DNA of 64,000 nucleotides from Tubulanus polymorphus (Eukaryota; Nemertea; Palaeonemertea; Tubulaniformes; Tubulanidae): NCBI RefSeq assembly GCF_964204645.1, contig NW_027437450.1, positions 1 to 64,000 of the forward strand, read 5' to 3'. Shown piece by piece: positions 1 to 10,767 of this stretch (position 1 is its first letter; each line of letters starts with the position of its first letter). The notes under the pieces were generated by a model. It saw only the letters and a program-made list of their open reading frames with translations, ran no database searches and was not told where the DNA came from. The position numbers and the translations under genes were made by a program.

Positions 1-20
1 AAAATTGCCCTGCGTGATGG

Positions 21-555
21 TTATTTGACTGGATTTCTACAGCCGATTTTCATACAGAAATATTCACGAATTTCTCGTCCCAGTAAAAGATATATGTAGA
101 AATTGACCACGAAGTTGCCGACTAAAAACTGCATGAATATGTCGTGTAGGAAATCTCTCTGTTTCGGCGAAATTGGTAACAGCGAAATAACTGCTGACGG
201 GAGTAAAAATATCGCAAACGCGAGCAAAACTGTTACGAGCATTATTGTCGTACGTTTTGATTTCGTAGTTTTCTGATCGGACGAAACCATTTTTGAACCT
301 CTGAATAACTGAACTGTTCATAGCCGAAATTGATGTTCGGTGCGATATGAATGTGGACGACTGTTACGATGAAAACGATCATTCAGTAGTTGAATTCGTA
401 GAAAACATCCGATGAACCTGTCGGAAACGAACATCGACAAAATAGACGTGAGGTATAGGACCAGTATATTCACTGCAATAATCATGAATATAATAAATCT
501 AGCGAATCTAAGGTGTAAATATCAAACGAGATGTTAACGGCAAGATATGACCTCT
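21..555 (-). pseudogene. 5'-truncated class A GPCR remnant (copy 1)
   Basis: Positions 290 down to 21 encode about 89 residues matching the last third of the intact receptor at 49,125-50,081: the basic third loop (KTTKSKRTT), TM6 and TM7 with the NFYIY variant of NPxxY, and a short basic tail. Upstream, from 291 to about 555, TM4-TM5 homology is still recognisable at DNA level. It is frameshifted and missing a small segment near 330-345, and homology stops abruptly after the equivalent of the start of TM4. TM1-TM3 and the start codon are absent, so no functional 7TM protein is expected. The same breakpoint recurs in three other copies in the window. Confidence in a GPCR origin is high. Confidence 0.85.
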
Positions 556-2870
556 TCCCAATATATAACCCTCACGAATTTCATTGAATAATAGTTAACC
601 ATTCAAGCTGCAGGTCCAAAAATGACGCATTTCGGTCTCAGAAAGGTCATTATCCGATTTTTCTTATGATACTAGGGGCCTTTAAGCGATACATATAATA
701 ATAATACTATTAATAGTAATAATAATTTATTCAGCATAAAATCCATTTTAAATATGCTCATTGGCTTTACATCATATATAAAAAGAGAACATAGAAACAG
801 AGAAAACTAAAACGAATTTAGTTAAAAAGCTTTCGATGAACAAATGGGTTTTGAATTAAGATTTAACATCGATTGAAGGACTAGATTCAATTGGTCTTGA
901 TGGCCGTTTACAGAGACATTGTAGCAATCACAACTGAAAAATAATACCGATATACAACTTAAGTTAAAACTATGGCCATTTATAGAATTATGTTACTAAT
1001 TTGTAGTCATTGCGGAGCGTTTGGTTTTGGAACAATAATGAGGGGTGGTATAGGTAAGTCATGATTTACCACATGTTACTCTGTGTTGATGAAAATCTCG
1101 CGAGAATGGCGCAACATTGAAACCTGGCTTATCATACATATTTCTTGTACATATTCACAATTTATCCGCTATAAAGGCTCGATAAACAATTGCATGTTTA
1201 CGATCAGTATGATTAGCGCTGGCGGCGATGGTTGTCCGAAACGCGATTTCACGAGAGAGTTACCGCCATCTTGTTTGCACTGCGCATGCTCCTCCCCATT
1301 CTGTTTGTAAACACAGTCCACACATGAGCACTACACTCGCTGCGTGAGCGTATCACTCTCAAAACAAAACAAATAGCACCAGAACCCGCCAACCTGAGCA
1401 CCTTTTCAAACGATTTTACATCTACGGGATTAAATCTATTTCTGACAGCGTTTTTGCATTTCTTATTCGTTTATCGAGTGTTTCAACGTATTTATCAGCA
1501 CCGGACGACCTCCAGGGGTTAAGATGGATCTTTGAACAGATGAACAATTTTGAAATAGTGATTTTTTCCCACGTATGTTATTCATTTATTTCAACTCAAA
1601 AACCTTTGGAGAATTTTCTCATTGATCTTATTCACAGAAATAGTCGTAAAGCCTTCAAATGATCGCACGGGCGATCGCGGCCGCCCCGCTCCTGCTTGAA
1701 ATGGAAAATTAGTATCTCGCACGATGATGAGTGATCGAAAATAAAAGATGAAATATAAATCATTCGATGCTTTCAGAGAAATGCATTGGAAAATGTGGTT
1801 TGGAAATAAACTGAATGTGTTATTACCTCATTTCACATGTTGCCTCCCTCCTGGACGTATTAACTACGCTAAACTATGATCGTTGTGACCTTTGTGCTGG
1901 CCACAAATGCACACACATCACACTACACTACCCATTCGACACCCAACTACCCACAGCTTTGATATAACCATCCTATTATCTAGTGTGTTTCTCCCTGAGC
2001 TCAATTGAACTAGGTATAACAGAGTACTGAGGCAGAGTACACATCTACATATGAACCATTGAGGAAACTTGATCGTTGCAACTTCGAAATTTCCCTTGAA
2101 AACTTATAAATGTATGAAAAGTCCAGATTTCTGGGAGCAACGTGGCCAACAGAAATGCATCGTCAAGTTCGCGTCGATTTAACGTGACATTTAACATACT
2201 ATATTCGAAGAATGTATTGATTCGTGTTATCGCATTTATGATATCATATTACGGCTATTATTTCGTTGACAATTTAAGGAAATTTATCGCAGATCAACTG
2301 TATCAACTGGTCCTATATATAAACTGAATATCAAGACAATCCACCAAAGCGTCTACAAAACTTCCCAAATTGACTGGATTCCGTCTACAGATGAACGAAC
2401 AGTAACGAAAAGTGAACGCAATTTCCCGCTTGGACTTAAGTCCCTAATGGACTAAAAAGCGATGTATTTAATTTTGAACTCCTTCCACCCTCTTCGCTCG
2501 CATCTCCCCTTTAAACAGCATAAAGATCGCCAAAAACACACGAATGAAGATTAGTTGAATGTTGAAAGGGGGTATGACGATAGGGATTTCAATTTTGTAA
2601 CATATTTCTATAGAACATTGATTTCAACATCAAAATCGTTGACGTTGCACAATATAAAATAGCATATATTTTTGCACCGAACTTCGATATTTCATCACCT
2701 GCTCTGCTTGGGATTCGAATTTTCGAAAATAAAAATGGTTAAAAACTCCCGGAAGCTATATTTGATTACCGGGTCTCGGTCGACTAGGTCTTTGATGAAA
2801 TAACGTTATTATATTTGCACCCAAACAGTCTGTTAAAATACGCAACGTTATTTACAGACGGCCTATTTTG
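556..2870. other. Non-coding block segment with promoter-like repeat; no gene seen
   Basis: No convincing ORF. It holds an AT-rich repeat with a small palindrome (about 700-740) that recurs at 18,110, 38,180 and 57,780. From about 895 to 2,010 it holds a segment found again only at 57,960-59,080 and missing from blocks 2 and 3. That segment carries TCTCGCGAGA at 1096-1105, a YY1-like CCGCCATCTTG near 1264 and an NRF1-like half-site just after it. From about 2,340 onward the sequence is shared by all blocks and leads into the A-gene promoter. Confidence 0.6.
1090..1310 (+). repeat. Dispersed CpG-rich element with TCTCGCGAGA, YY1-like and NRF1-like motifs
   Basis: The perfect palindrome TCTCGCGAGA at 1096-1105 is followed by a conserved run resembling 34,195-34,400: 'ctataaaggctcgataaacaatt' versus 'ctatagagtttcgataaacaatt' type sequence. 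It then has a CCGCCATCTTG box and an ACTGCGCATGC box. A diverged relative lies at 13,350-13,614 and, inverted, at 34,147-34,411. A close copy lies at 58,173-58,393. The motif set is known from TATA-less housekeeping promoters, but no gene body is evident here, so it may be a mobile or duplicated promoter fragment. Confidence 0.5.
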
Positions 2871-2944
2871 TATATAACCACAAGCATCAGAGGCGCAGAC
2901 GACATCGAACACACAGCGACGTGAACAGTCATCAAACCGTAAGT
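2871..2944 (+). promoter_or_regulatory. TATA box and non-coding first exon of peptide gene A1
   Basis: TATATAA at 2871-2877 is followed by the conserved leader 'catcagaggcgcagacgac' and a strong donor gtaagt at 2939-2944. The same arrangement occurs upstream of every A gene and in modified form upstream of the B genes. The exon has no ATG in a useful frame, so it is read as a 5' UTR exon spliced to the exon that holds the start codon near 4697. The transcription start was not determined. Confidence 0.65.
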
Positions 2945-4696
2945 AATGAATCAGGGAGGAAAAGTTTGCAGAAAATTGTTCAAGCGAATGATTTGGTTTA
3001 ATTTATTTCGGTGACTTCGTGTGTCCAATGAAGACCACAACAATATTCCAAGACCATAACCGTTTTTGCGCATATTTAAGCTTTTCTAGAATCTGGGCAC
3101 TGTTGGGCTCGTCACAAAAAAAAATAATTGTGAATGATTTAGAGAGCATCTCAACATTTCGATAGTTTTTTTCAATTAGAATAACTCACGGAGGGGGTTG
3201 GGATGGGGGGGGGGGTAGGTTTACCGCGATATGATCACGACTACCGAATATCGATCATTACTATATGTTTTGAGTACTAATCAAAAAGCTGCTTGTTCGG
3301 AAAAACATGCACTCTTTGTAAGCTCTTTGTTCACTTTGTAAAACATGCACTCTTTACGAGAAATTTGTAGAGGCGTTTTTGTTTATTAAGTCTCTTAGAG
3401 TTTAAAAGCTTTTAACAGATTTCTTTCATGATTTTTTGATTAAAAGTTGTGATCAAGATACATTCGTCAGAGCTTATCTTTGAATGTGGTCTTGGGCATG
3501 TGTCTGATCAAAGTGGGTTGGGGGCAAAACGAATAAAGACAGTTATACTAATTGATGCGTCAACTATTGAAATCTTGGGAGACTACCATAGTCATTGGGT
3601 TGGTGCGCGAGCTAATACGGGGTCACTGGAGACTGGGATTGGCTACGAATGTCGTGATTGTGTAATTCACGGAGCCTCCCCTGTTGCGTGAAATCATCGA
3701 TATGTGGTCGGTGAGATCGAATTCAGTAACTGATTTGGGAAAATACCATTATGTAGAAAAAGAAGGACCGTTTTGAGGCCGCACCGAGCTTTATTGAGGG
3801 GGAGTTCTATTTCATGAAAAAGGCACTTTTTCACCAGGAAAAATAACACTTACCTTAATACCATAAGCGGAGATCTTGAAACGATTTTCTGAGTACTTGA
3901 ATAAATCATTTGTGAATGGATTCTTTTCATTTTTTTTTTCATTTTCCAAAATAAAACGAAAATTGTAAACAAATTTTGACGAAAAAGATCTTAACCCGAA
4001 TTTTTTTTCAAACTGACTTTTGAAGGGCACTATGAAAATTTTAGGGTTCGTTCACTACCACTGAACACCCTCGATACACGGAAAACACCCGTAACACGGT
4101 CTCTTCTCTACACGTCTGAACTATCCTCGCATGCCAGGGTTTGATTGCCTCACGGCTTAGGGGCCACCAGTCTTGAATTAACCCAATGATATGCGATGGT
4201 TTTCACCGGCAGATTCCCTACGCATCCCTGATTGGGTACATAGACTGGTGGCCGCTTAGCGGTTCGACGGTTCCTGGCTGGCAAGAGCGCACTTTTGATA
4301 ACAATAACGATTTCACGCGGGGACAATACATATCTCAATTATCTGTCGGTTATTTGTAAATGCCAAAACACCGAAGTGGTACCTGCAGCGAGTGAGGGTG
4401 ACATCTGACGCCCATTTTATTTTTTTCATATGATAGATTATTCAATGATTCGACTGGCGTGTTTCAGTGGGTTTAGGCATCGGAAAACGAATGAAATATC
4501 CAAACGTTTGATTTTACAATATTTTGTATTTATGAACATCATTATCATTATTAAGTATCTTAATCGCCTTTGCGGCCGATCACATGTGCGTTCATCATAG
4601 GAATCGGGCCTGAAACAGGGTGAATGCAGGTTGCCGTAGAATTCGCCAGTTAATTTCTTAATGATTCATATAGGTATCATTTGATTTAGTGAAAAG
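2945..4696 (+). other. Intron 1 of A1, with poly-G tract and old MITE
   Basis: Contains a poly-G run near 3,203-3,215 whose length varies between blocks (19,348, 39,418, 60,276). It also contains a degenerate inverted-repeat element at 4,120-4,300. The reading frame at 3,449-3,691 is open in some blocks, interrupted in block 3 (stop near 39,786) and shows no domain, so it is not called as a gene. Confidence 0.5.
4120..4300. mobile_element. Degenerate MITE in A1 intron 1
   Basis: Imperfect inverted repeats: 'ggggccaccagtc' (near 4,160) pairs with 'gactggtggccgc' (near 4,243), and the outer 'ttgccaggg'-like and 'ggctggcaag' ends pair as well. The left end resembles the terminal inverted repeat of the complete MITE at 55,462-55,603, so they may belong to one family. 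Orthologous insertions sit at 20,275-20,440, 40,346-40,505, 54,455-54,710 (expanded) and 61,214-61,380. Confidence 0.5.
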
Positions 4697-4717
4697 TTAC
4701 TGAACGCTATCACCACG

Positions 4718-5535
4718 ATGAAGTCGATCATTGCATTATTATGTAAGTAATTCGTTATAATACTGTAATTCCATGAGTATCTCACGACTTTTTCACGATA
4801 TACAATGGAGGGATTTCCCTAATTTTATGTATGTTTTTCAAGTCGTAGCGGTTGTTGGTGTCGCATTTGCGCGTTACACGGTCGAACAGTACCAGACAAT
4901 GTGTAGTCAACATTGCGATAGAGAATCGGGAAGGGTCACCGACCTGACTGAGAGAGCAAAGCTTTTACAAACTTGTAAAAGGTAAGTTAAATTTTCTAGT
5001 GATCAGTAGAATATTCTTGCCGTATAATCACTCAGCGTGTTCATCCTACGTACGCGGGCGGCAAACAAACCCCGGCAAGCGAGGGTATGTTGTACCTAGA
5101 GGTACGTATAGATCCAATAGCTAAATGATCTCCAGATATCGTTTTGAATCTCGTCCAGGTTCAGTAGGCCATTTTCACAAAATCACGTCACTGAAAAAAA
5201 AAATTGTAAGTGCCTAGTTCTGTCGCTAGGTGGCGAATTGGGGCCATTCAAGTTTCATCGAGATCCACACACCATAAACGAAGCTAAGCATCCGAACCAA
5301 TAACGCGTCTATTGATATCTAGCTCTAGCTTAAACCTATATTTGGGGGAGGGACTCAAGTTGTAGAGGATGTTTGAATGAAAGAGATAACTAATCTTTGC
5401 ATTTTCATTTTCAGCCATTGTCAGAAAACCGCAATGTGTATAAGATCAAAGTGCGGCGGGTCGATTCAATCTGCAGAGGATATGTGTTTTGTGAACTGCC
5501 AGCGTGCTGCTGCGCAAGCTTGCATGACTTCGTAA
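4718..5535 (+). CDS. Secreted cysteine-rich helical-hairpin-like peptide, gene A1 (three coding exons)
   Basis: Coding exons 4718-4742, 4843-4981 and 5415-5535 are joined by introns in phase 1 and phase 2, with donors gtaagt and gtaagtt and acceptors ttttcaag and ttttcag. The spliced product is 94 residues. It starts MKSIIALLF and has a signal peptide of about 18 residues ending VAFA. The mature part has nine cysteines at 29, 33, 53, 57, 63, 68, 79, 83 and 91, giving CX3C-X19-CX3C-X5-CX4C-X10-CX3C-X7-C. CX3C pairs facing each other across about 19 helix-friendly residues are the layout of helical hairpins (for example plant alpha-hairpinins and kappa-KTx peptides), here followed by a second pair. 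AATAAA at 5535-5540 overlaps the stop codon. The family is not recognised. Function is unknown; pheromone, defence or venom roles are possible. The odd cysteine could pair between two chains. Confidence 0.85.
5055..5097. mobile_element. Solo MITE end in A1 intron 3
   Basis: The sequence 'gcgggcggcaaacaaac' followed by 'ggcaagcgagggtatgttgt' matches only the right terminal repeat of the complete element at 55,462-55,603. The left half is missing, as it is in A2 (near 21,200), A3 (near 41,213) and A5 (near 62,147). Confidence 0.65.
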
Positions 5536-5540
5536 ATAAA

Positions 5541-6660
5541 CGTATTCTGCAAATCTAACACAATTGACAGCATGTTTCTCGTATATTTTGACTAGGGATG
5601 AATTTATGTTTTGTACTCCAACAGTCGTTTGGAATGTTAGGAATGAAATGTTTCATCCGCCCGAAGCTGAGGGCTCCGCTTCGTTGGCTGCCGGGTTGCT
5701 CCATATCGATAGAAAAATTGGATCCGTTGTCATTTTTACAAAAATCGACTGCTCGGCTGTTTTGCATTCTCGTGTTTAACAATTTTCCAGGCGCCATGTT
5801 TTTTGCTACCCGCTGGGTCCGCATGGTTGCATTTTCTTTCATATACCAATATCAAACACGCTGATATACTTACCTTTAACTCCAGGTTAAAAGGTAAAAA
5901 AAACAACAACATAACCTTGTACTTACGTTAAAGTTTGACAATTGCATACGATCAATGATAGGTTTACCTATACCTAAAGAAATTCTCAACTCAACAGTTG
6001 TTATTTTCACGATTAGTGTAAAAATATTTTTTTTTACAAACTGATAGAATAAGGTTCCTGATCACTCCAGACAATTTTCAACTACATTCCAAAGTTATCG
6101 TACTGGTTTACTGATTTACAAGTGTGACTGAGCCAGAATTGTTCGCAATAAAGATACTCTAATTTACACTTGCTGTGGATTCGACTAGGATGACACAACT
6201 TCACGCGAGACATGACACAAAAAAACATTGTTAAAAAAAGCTCAAAACGTTTTTCAGAATGTTTTTCGGCGTGCTTTTGATTAAGAATATCTATTGCATT
6301 TTGCAAAACGACCCGGCCGCTTAGGAGAAACAATGTATCATTTTCTAAGCCTAATGGTACGACTATGCTGGAGATATGCGAAATTGAAAGTATTTCGCTA
6401 TTCCTCATAAAGAATGTCGGTCTAAGATTCAAGATGAGTTGAATGTAATGAGTGGAGGATGACGATAGGGATTTCAATTTTGTAATATGTACGGTTTGAT
6501 AAGATATTGATTTCAATATTTCATTCGGTTTTGTTTTTTTAGAAAATATGAAATTAAGCATATTTTCCAATGAAGTTTAATTTTCGCCACCTGCCTCGCT
6601 TAGGATTCGAATTTCCGTACTTCCTCATCGTAACGCTATTGAAAGTGGTATTTGATTACC
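5541..6660. other. A1-B1 intergenic spacer
   Basis: The first part continues the A 3' flank, which is homologous to the B 3' flank ('ctcgtatatttt' and following). The rest is upstream B sequence containing 'gatgacgatagggatttcaa', a run also found upstream of the A promoters, so A and B units are themselves an old tandem duplication. A 162-codon minus-strand frame (6,082-6,570) is not kept open in the other blocks and is not called. Confidence 0.5.
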
Positions 6661-6689
6661 AGATCGGTGGGTACGTTCTCCGGAGAGAG

Positions 6690-6775
6690 TATATTATTGA
6701 TTTACACTCTAACAGTCATCAGAGGCGCAGACGACAGCGAACATACAGAACTTTGTACGTCGGTAAACCGTAAGT
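6690..6775 (+). promoter_or_regulatory. Putative TATA and non-coding first exon of peptide gene B1
   Basis: An AT-rich TATATTATT run at about 6,688-6,697 precedes the leader 'catcagaggcgcagacgac', also found at the A genes, and a donor gtaagt at 6770-6775. The donor is retained here and in B4, but a roughly 30-bp deletion removed it in B2, B3 and B5. A second possible donor, GTACGT, lies at about 6,755. Confidence 0.55.
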
Positions 6776-7017
6776 AACGTTTTCGTAGTCCCCGGTAAAG
6801 TCTGTGGTTTAGCTACACGATCAGGTATTTTCACAAACACAAGACCGTCAGATTATAAAAGCTTACCACCAACGATTGGGTAACTATCTAATGTTTTCGG
6901 AGGTTGAGGCTAGAAATATTTTCAAAAGCTATGTGCGGTACTTTTGTCTGAAATCATCGAAAACTGTATTTGAATTACTTGTATGGCCGCGATGAGGACT
7001 GATGCTGCAACCGACGC

Positions 7018-7055
7018 GGTCACATGACGTCACGTGTTTATTCTAAAAATAAGGC
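7018..7055 (+). promoter_or_regulatory. CRE plus E-box plus A/T box upstream of B1 start exon
   Basis: The full palindrome TGACGTCA (7025-7032) overlaps CACGTG (7031-7036) and is followed by CTAAAAATAAGG, a TATA- or MEF2-like box. The start codon is about 110 bp downstream. The cluster is exactly conserved at 23,112 and 43,170, which fits an internal promoter or an intronic enhancer. Conservation could simply reflect recent duplication. Confidence 0.45.
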
Positions 7056-7162
7056 TTAAAATACGCTGATTGTAGGTTTTCATAGAAATTAGCAGTTTAC
7101 TTCTTTATGATTTGTCGTTTTTATGTCACTGCAGATTTAACATATCGAACGCTATCGACACG

Positions 7163-8213
7163 ATGAAGTCGGTCATCGCATTTTTGTGTAAGTATTTTTT
7201 ATTATAGAAATACTGCGATTGCGGGAGTAATTCTTGACTAACCCCTATTTTGTGATAACTTGTGGTTGGATTTTTTTCAAGTTGTAGCAGTTCTCGGCGT
7301 CACGTTCGCGAGTTACACGGCCGAATATTACCTGAAAACGTGTAAACAATATTGCGTCACTGAAACAAATAAAATTTCTAATCGCAGATGGAGGAAGGTG
7401 CTGTTACGACAGTGTAAAGGGTACGTTAAGTTTTCTAGTCGGCATTAGTAAAATATCTCAGACGTGATCGGGTGTACACCGCTTTAATCGCTAATTCCTT
7501 ATGAGGCGCAAGCCGTAGGCAACAACGGTTCCCGGGACTCGAACCCTCCCCCCGAAATTCCCATGCGTTAGTTCCCGTAGTATATTTGTATTTTGTATCT
7601 AGGGCCAGTAGCTAACTATTTTTGAGATGGCGTTTTGAATTTCGATCCGTCTGCAATGTCGGTCGCTGAAAAATAAAGTTTTTAATGCCTTTTTCTGCTG
7701 CTAGGTGGCGCGCTGGGTCCATCTAAGGGTAAATAGTATATTATGTACATAAGTGTGAGCCCAGTTTCTTAAGTTTCAAAGGCTTTAATGACCGTTTACA
7801 TAATTAATTGCAAATACTGTTTTTGTCCTCCACGGAAATGGTTGCAGTGTAATAAATATTCGTAGTATCATCAGCATCGACCCCACTATTAACGAAGCTA
7901 AAGCAACTGAAAGACGGACAAGACGGACGGACAGTACATACAATAAGGGTCTCAATGAAGCCCGAAAACTATTAACGCATCTATCGATATCTAGTTCTAA
8001 ATTCTGGCTTTATATAACGTAACTTGCGCAAAAATAATTTGTCTATAGATTTAGATGATGTTGAATGAGATTTCTAATCACTGAATTTATATTTTCAGCG
8101 AGTGTAAGACCATCGCTCATTGTGTTATGTTGATCTGTCCGGTAGTGATGCAGACCCAATCTGAAATGGATAAATGTATGGGGGATTGTCAGCGTATTTT
8201 GTCCCCGTTTTGA
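7163..8213 (+). CDS. Secreted cysteine-rich helical-hairpin-like peptide, gene B1 (three coding exons)
   Basis: Coding exons 7163-7187, 7282-7420 and 8099-8213 have the same phases (1, 2) and the same 25- and 139-nt lengths as the A genes. The second donor is gtacgt. The product is 92 residues. It starts MKSVIAFLF and has a signal peptide ending VTFA at residue 18. The mature part has eight cysteines at 29, 33, 53, 57, 63, 68, 81 and 85: CX3C-X19-CX3C-X5-CX4C-X12-CX3C. It lacks the ninth cysteine of type A. The loop between the first CX3C pairs is strongly basic (NRRWRK). The first cysteine spacings and exon borders match A, so the two are paralogues, but outside the signal peptide and cysteines little sequence is shared. 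AATAAA lies at 8230-8235. The family is unrecognised and the function unknown. Confidence 0.83.
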
Positions 8214-8235
8214 ATTTGCACCGACGTTCAATAAA

Positions 8236-9018
8236 TAATGGCTTCGCGAATAAATGTTTTCTGAAAATCGAAGACAATTGACAACCTTTTTCTCGTATAT
8301 TTTATACTAAGATGACACAACTTCAAGCGAGACAGGAAATATGACACAACTAACATTATTTAAAAGCTCAAAAGGTTATTTTCTTAAAATGAAACTAGGG
8401 TCTGAAGTCTTGGGAATCGGTCTGAAATGCTGTATAGTCTGACAACGTCAATATTGTACACAATCTGGACAACAACGACGAACAAAACCGAAAATTTTCC
8501 CCAGACCCCCTTCTATTCCTAAAAACGAACTCCCCCCAAACAATCCTGGGGATGCCCATGGTGATACCACCTAGTACAAACGAATGTACCATTTCAACTT
8601 TTTGAGCTGTTAACTTGACCATGGATTCATACATAGTTTGGCTGGAGAATGCTTTGGTTTATACAAATCCAATGAATCTAATTAGGACGAACGTTGACAA
8701 TTTAGCGACTTCTCGTACTAACTAACATATGATGCAAAACTACACTACATTAGAATAGATTATCATTCTAGTTAACTCGGACTAACTTTAGTGCAATTAG
8801 CCCCTAGAATGTAATGATATTCGTTTTAGTGCCGGGCAACTGTAGTGCAAGGGCTTCTCGGCAAATTGCAACAACCGAAGATTCTATGACAAGTAACGAT
8901 CTGCATCAAGCGGTTTGGTCCTCGTTGCTACGGAATTTCTAATGCCTTACTTGAATGCTCCCTTAAGTGAAAAAGAATAACTAGCTACCGTACACGTCTT
9001 TATTTTATATGTACAATC
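8236..9018. other. Spacer after B1; no gene seen
   Basis: The sequence from about 8,226 to 8,740 is present here and partly after B3, but has been deleted after B2, where the text jumps at about 24,303 to the equivalent of 8,741. No supported ORF. Confidence 0.5.
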
Positions 9019-9019
9019 A

Positions 9020-9237
9020 TTTATTCATAAAAACATCGTAGATGTTATCGTACGTTTCATTTATTGTCAATCATCTTCCTCTCCAAACCACCATAGTATC
9101 ATCAACTTCATCTTCATCATCAAAATCACTGCTGTCATCGTCAAATATATCTAAATGATCTTCTTCAGCCGTATTCATCTTAAAAACAGCTAAACACTCT
9201 CGAGGAAAATCAGTTTTCTTATTCTGAATCGCATTGC
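9020..9237 (-). CDS. Terminal exon encoding an acidic C-terminal tail (partial gene, copy 1)
   Basis: Read on the minus strand, a good acceptor (pyrimidine-rich, ending ttattttcag at 9238-9239) opens about 55 codons, 9237 down to 9071. The end is highly acidic (DIFDDDSSDFDDEDEVDD), and AATAAA lies at 9025-9020. Compared with the copy at 24,804-24,588, a one-base insertion in the 'ctctccaaacc' stretch changes the last residues to VWRGR. No upstream exon was recognised in the window, so this is either the orphan last exon of a lost gene or a retained fragment. Acidic tails of this kind occur in many nuclear proteins, and no family can be named. Confidence 0.45.
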
Positions 9238-9399
9238 CTGAAAATAAGAATTAGAACAATTTTTTTGACGTTACCATTTAAGATCTCTTACATAAGGCAA
9301 AGAAGGAACATTTTTGATAGACCATCTCTCTGAAACTTTGATAAGGGGTCCAGGGGCACCATGCCCACTTGGTCAAATGCTTGACATTGAGACAATTTA

Positions 9400-9930
9400 G
9401 ATATCGATGCTCCCCCTGGTGAACAAATATAGAAATACCAAGTTTTTCCGCTATTCAATGCCCCCTGATGTCAAGATACAGAATCTAATAAGCTTGACAT
9501 TCAATACAATCATAAACTCGAGGTCCAGGGACATCATGCATTCTTGGGAGGTGGTTTGAAATGTTCAATACGTATCTAACAGATTCAATATTCAACGCCC
9601 CCTGGTAAGCATATACAAAAAACCAATGACCTTTAAACTTGCCCCAATCATAGAACATGCTATGAACTATAATTTTGCAAATGGTTATGGTTACAAACCA
9701 TACCCATGTAGGCCTACCGATAAAATATAGAAATATCAAGTTATTCAACAATATTCAATGCCCCCTGAGCCCGGTAACCATGAAACCCGATGAATTGAAA
9801 CTCAAAACAATCATAGAACATGTCATGAAGTACAACTTTGCAATGGATTGTGGTTACAGAATATGCATCGGTACCGATATCAATCAGGAAAATTGTATGA
9901 TTTTATATTCAGCTCCCCCTGGTGGCGAGA
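9400..9930. repeat. Degenerate repeats each carrying a CTCF-core-like GCCCCCTG motif
   Basis: Five motif hits in one orientation: 9409-9421, 9457-9470, 9594-9610, 9757-9770 and 9911-9929. On the minus strand they read (C/T)CA(C/T)CAGGGGG(C/A). Surrounding text repeats imperfectly ('atatagaaatacaag', 'cattcaatgccccctg', 'aatcatagaacatg'). Block 2 carries the same series at 24,977-25,499, with one motif mutated. This may be an insulator-like cluster or just an old repeat; binding cannot be judged from sequence. Confidence 0.4.
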
Positions 9931-10767
9931 AGTATTAATGAAACCCCATTTCCACGGGAGGGGATAAATCCTATGAAGTGCTTAGAATTATCAAATACCA
10001 AGACTTTAACTTAACCTGTTGATATTTTCCTCAAAAAACATTTTCCATCTACAAATAAGATGACACTAAGATTGCGTGACAGTTGACTGATCGAAAAATG
10101 TCTGGTAGATCCCTTCCCATAGTAGGCCTACATCCATCACAAATTCCTATGGTTGCAAGTTCCAATTGGGCTTAAGAGGCCTTGCTTGATAGGCCTATAT
10201 ATTCCAAAGCCCACGAATAGCCTCAAATTAAAAAAAAAGTCAGCAGGGCCTCTACTACTACTATCCGCATTAATAGTTCTACCTAAAAAAATGCTATATT
10301 TAGCTAGGTAGGGCAGAGCCTGTATCAAACCGAACGAACATAAATTTCCACTGGCCTATCAGCACCTTAAGAAGGTGCCATAAGGCTATAGCTAGGGTAG
10401 CTAGGCTTCGAAAAGGCTGAATGAAAAAAAAACAGGTGCCGGTGGTGGTGGGGAATCGATCCTTTCAGCTTTTACAGGTCTACACTACAGCCCTATTTTC
10501 ACAACATCAATTTTTCTAGACCGTGACATTTTTCCGTATCTTCTCTTTATTCAGTGAGGTGTCAAAGCCTGCATCACTTTGGTTTCTTTAGTCAAAAATA
10601 GGCCTAAAAATATTAAATACGCATCTTTCTCCATGATTTGAGTGTACAACGCGCCATATGACCTTGAGAAATCAACACCAGTACCGTACGCGATACACTT
10701 GCCACAGCTGGATCGCTACCGTAAAATAGAGAACGGTTCGTTGAATGTTACGTTCGTTCTATCATAG
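9931..10767. other. Spacer, no gene seen
   Basis: Repeated taggcct strings and scattered AT-rich text, duplicated at 25,500-26,150. No supported ORF or RNA gene. Confidence 0.4.

Noticed and set aside
1083-1310. 75-codon frame with several cysteines
   Set aside because: Overlaps the CpG-rich promoter-like repeat, has no signal peptide, and its other block copy is identical only through duplication.
3449-3691. 80-codon plus-strand frame inside A1 intron 1
   Set aside because: Interrupted by a stop in block 3 (near 39,786), altered in block 5, and has no domain or signal peptide.
6082-6570. 162-codon minus-strand frame
   Set aside because: The other blocks break it in different ways; it overlaps the upstream region of the B genes.
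7540-7560. tRNA-like 'actcgaaccc' in B1 intron 3, also at 23,620 and 43,685
   Set aside because: Reads as a B-box on the minus strand, but I could not find a matching A box or a foldable tRNA.
9485-9938. Overlapping ORFs on both strands
   Set aside because: They lie in the degenerate repeat region and reflect the duplicated text rather than codon-level conservation.
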